Shown here piece by piece: positions 62,153-64,000 of a DNA stretch of 64,000 nucleotides; the stretch's first letter is position 1, and every line of letters begins with the position of its first letter. The notes beneath the pieces were generated by a model, which did not search any database, was not told where the DNA came from, and saw only the letters and a list, made by a program, of their open reading frames with translations. Source of the DNA: Nitrospirillum amazonense. GTDB lineage: Bacteria > Pseudomonadota > Alphaproteobacteria > Azospirillales > Azospirillaceae. The stretch is from NCBI RefSeq assembly GCF_007828035.1, contig NZ_VITV01000007.1, positions 305,318 through 369,317 on the forward strand, given 5' to 3'. A program made the translations under genes and the position numbers.

Positions 62153-62917
62153 ATGGCCAGCATGATCAGACAGTCCCGCGCGGCCCTGGCCGCCTGCCTC
62201 CTGATGGGCTTCATGCTCGCCGGCTGCGCCGCGCCGCCCAATGGCGGCCGTGACGAGCTGGGCGTGGTGGAGCCCTGGGATCCGATGGAGAACGTGAACC
62301 GGGTCACCTTCGACGCCAACATGTGGCTGAACGACAACGCCATCGGCCCGGCCGCCCAGGCCTATCGCTGGGCAGTGCCGGAGTATGTGCAGCTGCGCCT
62401 GCGCCACGGAATCGAGAACCTGGGTGAGCCGCTGATCTTCGGCAACGATCTGGCCCAGGCGCGCATCAAGGCGGCCTTCACCACCTTCTGGCGATTCGTC
62501 TTCAACAGCACCATCGGCCTGGCGGGCATGTACGACGTGGCGACGGACATGGGGCTGACGCGGCAGACGGGCGACTTCGGCCAGACCCTCTATGCCTGGG
62601 GCGTGCGGCAGAGTCCTTATTTCGTGCTGCCCCTGCTCGGGCCGTCCACCGTGCGTGATGGCGTGGGCGTGGGCGTGGAGTTGTGGGCCGACCCCACCGG
62701 CCGCTTGTTCGACCACGCCGACGGCGGCGACGCCAACTACGCCATAGGCGTGGTGGGTGGCCTGGACAAGGCCCGCAACCTGGAAACCCTGGATGAGTTG
62801 CGCAAGGGCACCATCGACTTCTACGCCCTGCTGCGCAGCGTGTGGCTGCAGAACCGGCAGGCCGCGCTGGATGAGTCCATCGGCGTGACCACCAACAACA
62901 TGCCGGCGATTCCTTAA
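62153..62917 (+). CDS. mlaA: Outer-membrane lipid-asymmetry lipoprotein MlaA (VacJ)
   Basis: 254 residues. Lipoprotein signal LLMGFMLAGC with Cys25 as the lipid site. MlaA pattern: DPMENVNRVTFDANMWLNDNAIGPAAQAYRWAVP, GIENLGEPLIFGNDLAQ, STIGLAGMYDVATDMGL, DFGQTLYAWGV and YFVLPLLGPSTVRDGVG. MlaA removes misplaced phospholipid from the outer leaflet and passes it to MlaC. ATG at 62153 follows GCAGGAAAG. Its place beside hpnI and hpnM links lipid traffic to the hopanoids. Confidence 0.96.
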   Translation: MASMIRQSRAALAACLLMGFMLAGCAAPPNGGRDELGVVEPWDPMENVNRVTFDANMWLNDNAIGPAAQAYRWAVPEYVQLRLRHGIENLGEPLIFGNDLAQARIKAAFTTFWRFVFNSTIGLAGMYDVATDMGLTRQTGDFGQTLYAWGVRQSPYFVLPLLGPSTVRDGVGVGVELWADPTGRLFDHADGGDANYAIGVVGGLDKARNLETLDELRKGTIDFYALLRSVWLQNRQAALDESIGVTTNNMPAIP

Positions 62918-63120
62918 CGATGCCCTCAGGCGGCGGGCGGGCCCATCCGGGCCCTTGCCTTCCTCGGCTCGCGCCCTGCGGTGCTCGCTCCGGCGGACGC
63001 GGTCGCGTCCTGCTGGTTCCTAAACGATGCCCTCAGGCGGCGGGCGGGCCCATCCGGGCCCTTGCCATCCCCGGTTCCCAGCCTGCGGTGCTTGGCATAC
63101 AGCGGCGGTCGCGTCCGAAC
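62916..63120. repeat. Imperfect 107-bp tandem duplication after mlaA
   Basis: A 44-base block is identical at 62916-62959 and 63023-63066 (starts AACGATGCCCTCAGG), and the following 60 bases are related (CTGCGGTGCT and GGTCGCGTCC are shared). The first copy begins on the mlaA stop codon. No gene is supported here. Confidence 0.85.
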
Positions 63121-63161
63121 GGCATGAGCGCCCGGCGGGGAAAGTCGGACTTATAAGCAAG

Positions 63162-63196
63162 AAAAAGGCCCGGCCTCCCCCATGGAAGACCGGGCC
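63162..63196 (-). terminator. Rho-independent terminator after hpnM
   Basis: On the minus strand GGCCCGG and CCGGGCC pair, followed by TTTTTC. It is 27 bases past the hpnM stop. Confidence 0.75.
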
Positions 63197-63222
63197 CGAT
63201 TCCTGACGGCGTCGTGAGAGGC

Positions 63223-63882
63223 TCAGGCGCCGGCCAGCAGTTTTTCCGCCTGCTGCTGCAACCCCTGGATCAGGGCGTCGGCGCCGCCTTGCTGGACGGC
63301 GGCGGAGAACTCCGAGCGCCGGGTGGCCAGCTGGCTGATGGTGCCATTGAGATAAACATCGACGATGCGCGTCTGGTCGCCCTGGCCGCGCATCAGGTAG
63401 TTCAGCGGTACCGGCGGCTGGCCATTAGGGGTCAGCTTGGTTTCGACGATCTTGTCGGCCCCGCGCGTCTGGGGCGTGGGATCGACGTCGAAGACCTCGC
63501 CATTGAAACCGTCGAACTGGTTGGCGTAGGTCGCCACCGTCACCTTGGTGAAGGCGTCGATGGCGCCCTTCTGCTGGTCCGGCGTGAACTTCTCCCACGC
63601 AGGGCCAACGGCCAGGCGGGTCATGGTCGCCAAGTCGAACGTCGACTTGATCACCGGGTCCAGCTTTTCCGCGCGGCCCTTCACGCCCAGCTGCTTCGCC
63701 TGCTTCATGCAGCTCAGCAGCGTGTCGTAGAAGCCCTTGACCTTGGCCACCGCCGGATCGGCGGCTTCCGCCGTCGCAGCGGCCTGCTGGGCCAGGGCCG
63801 GCAGCGCCGTGCCGGTCATGGCCAGGGCCACGAAGGCCGCGGCGATGGCTTTACCCTTGAACGCGGTGACCTTGGTCGTCAT
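63223..63882 (-). CDS. hpnM: Hopanoid-associated MlaC-like periplasmic protein HpnM
   Basis: 219 residues. Signal peptide ending TALPALAQQA, then a Ttg2/MlaC-like domain: VKGFYDTLLSCMKQAKQLGVKGRAEKLDPVIKSTFDLATMTRLAVGPAW, YANQFDGFNGEVFDV and NYLMRGQGDQTRIVDVYLNGTISQLATRRSEFSAAVQQGG. MlaC carries a phospholipid through the periplasm; HpnM is the hopanoid-cluster form. Its ATG overlaps the stop of dxs. MlaA is next door, convergent. Confidence 0.94.
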   Translation of the reverse strand: MTTKVTAFKGKAIAAAFVALAMTGTALPALAQQAAATAEAADPAVAKVKGFYDTLLSCMKQAKQLGVKGRAEKLDPVIKSTFDLATMTRLAVGPAWEKFTPDQQKGAIDAFTKVTVATYANQFDGFNGEVFDVDPTPQTRGADKIVETKLTPNGQPPVPLNYLMRGQGDQTRIVDVYLNGTISQLATRRSEFSAAVQQGGADALIQGLQQQAEKLLAGA

Positions 63883-64000
63883 GCGGTCCTCACCTGAGCG
63901 TTGGCCCCCAGCGCCTTGAGCACGGTATCGACGATGCCGGTGGCGTTGAGGCCGGCCTCGTCATACTGCTTGGCCGGGTTGTCGTGTTCCTGATAGCGGT
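63879..64000 (-). CDS. dxs: C-terminus of 1-deoxy-D-xylulose-5-phosphate synthase (partial)
   Basis: Only the last 39 residues are inside the window: RYQEHDNPAKQYDEAGL, then NATGIVDTVLKALG and a short tail. This fits the end of alphaproteobacterial Dxs (the region with H-D-x-P and AGL-x-A-x-x-I). Dxs makes DXP, the entry step of the MEP pathway that ispH finishes. Its stop overlaps the hpnM start (ATGA), so the two are coupled. The call rests on a short stretch. Confidence 0.65.
   Translation of the reverse strand, partial: RYQEHDNPAKQYDEAGLNATGIVDTVLKALGANAQVRTA

Noticed and set aside
1..64000. CRISPR arrays, tRNA or rRNA genes, insertion sequences
   Set aside because: No regularly spaced repeats, cloverleaf-like sequences, transposase motifs or terminal inverted repeats were seen by eye.

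Overview
The window is GC-rich (third codon positions mostly G or C) and carries a nearly complete hopanoid (hpn) gene set, a Tat-exported enzyme, chemoreceptor-type genes and a dxs/hpnM/mlaA group. This suggests an alphaproteobacterium, most likely of the Rhodospirillales/Azospirillaceae (Azospirillum, Nitrospirillum, Niveispirillum type). The assignment is inferred from gene content and protein flavour, not from a database search. No tRNA, rRNA, CRISPR array, transposase or integrase was seen.

Layout. 1-1403: the end of an unknown gene and a convergent amidase. 1614-4109: a bufferin-type RiPP operon (DUF2282 precursor, DUF692/MNIO enzyme, DUF2063 partner, DoxX protein), followed by a protein with an aspartic-protease-like DTGS motif. 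5325-9106: a LysR regulator and a large Tat-exported DUF5695-like protein. 9180-13811: small membrane proteins, an ArsR regulator with an Old Yellow Enzyme reductase, a methyltransferase and NhaA. 13957-19141: a less GC-rich surface-sugar block with a sulfotransferase, a large glycosyltransferase and a glycosyltransferase-sulfotransferase fusion. 19179-21186: a second bufferin operon on the minus strand. 21491-24078: three YceI-like proteins and a cytochrome b561. 24227-31194: a CBS protein, ilvD, a polysaccharide ABC exporter, a small exported protein and a chemoreceptor. 31272-34993: emrAB-type efflux with a divergent TetR. 35173-35964: a chemoreceptor-like protein that stops after HAMP.

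36464-64000 is a hopanoid and isoprenoid region. hpnABCDE and shc (hpnF) form one plus-strand run with ATGA-type overlaps, followed by a strong terminator and then hpnG. hpnH and ispH run on the minus strand; hpnG and hpnH overlap tail to tail by 66 bp. copC-copD, hpnN, a VOC protein and two near-identical Pit transporters flanking a HAD phosphatase come next. hpnI-J-K-L, mlaA, hpnM and the end of dxs close the window.

Together dxs and ispH supply isoprenoid precursors. HpnC/D/E turn farnesyl diphosphate into squalene and Shc cyclises it. HpnH and HpnG add and trim the adenosyl side chain. HpnI, HpnK and HpnJ decorate the head group, and HpnN, MlaA and HpnM are envelope lipid-transport candidates. 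hpnO and hpnP are not in the window. A second theme is copper: two bufferin operons plus copCD. The features most worth a second look are the paired bufferin operons, their inter-gene RNA structures and a dispersed two-hairpin repeat whose arms co-vary.
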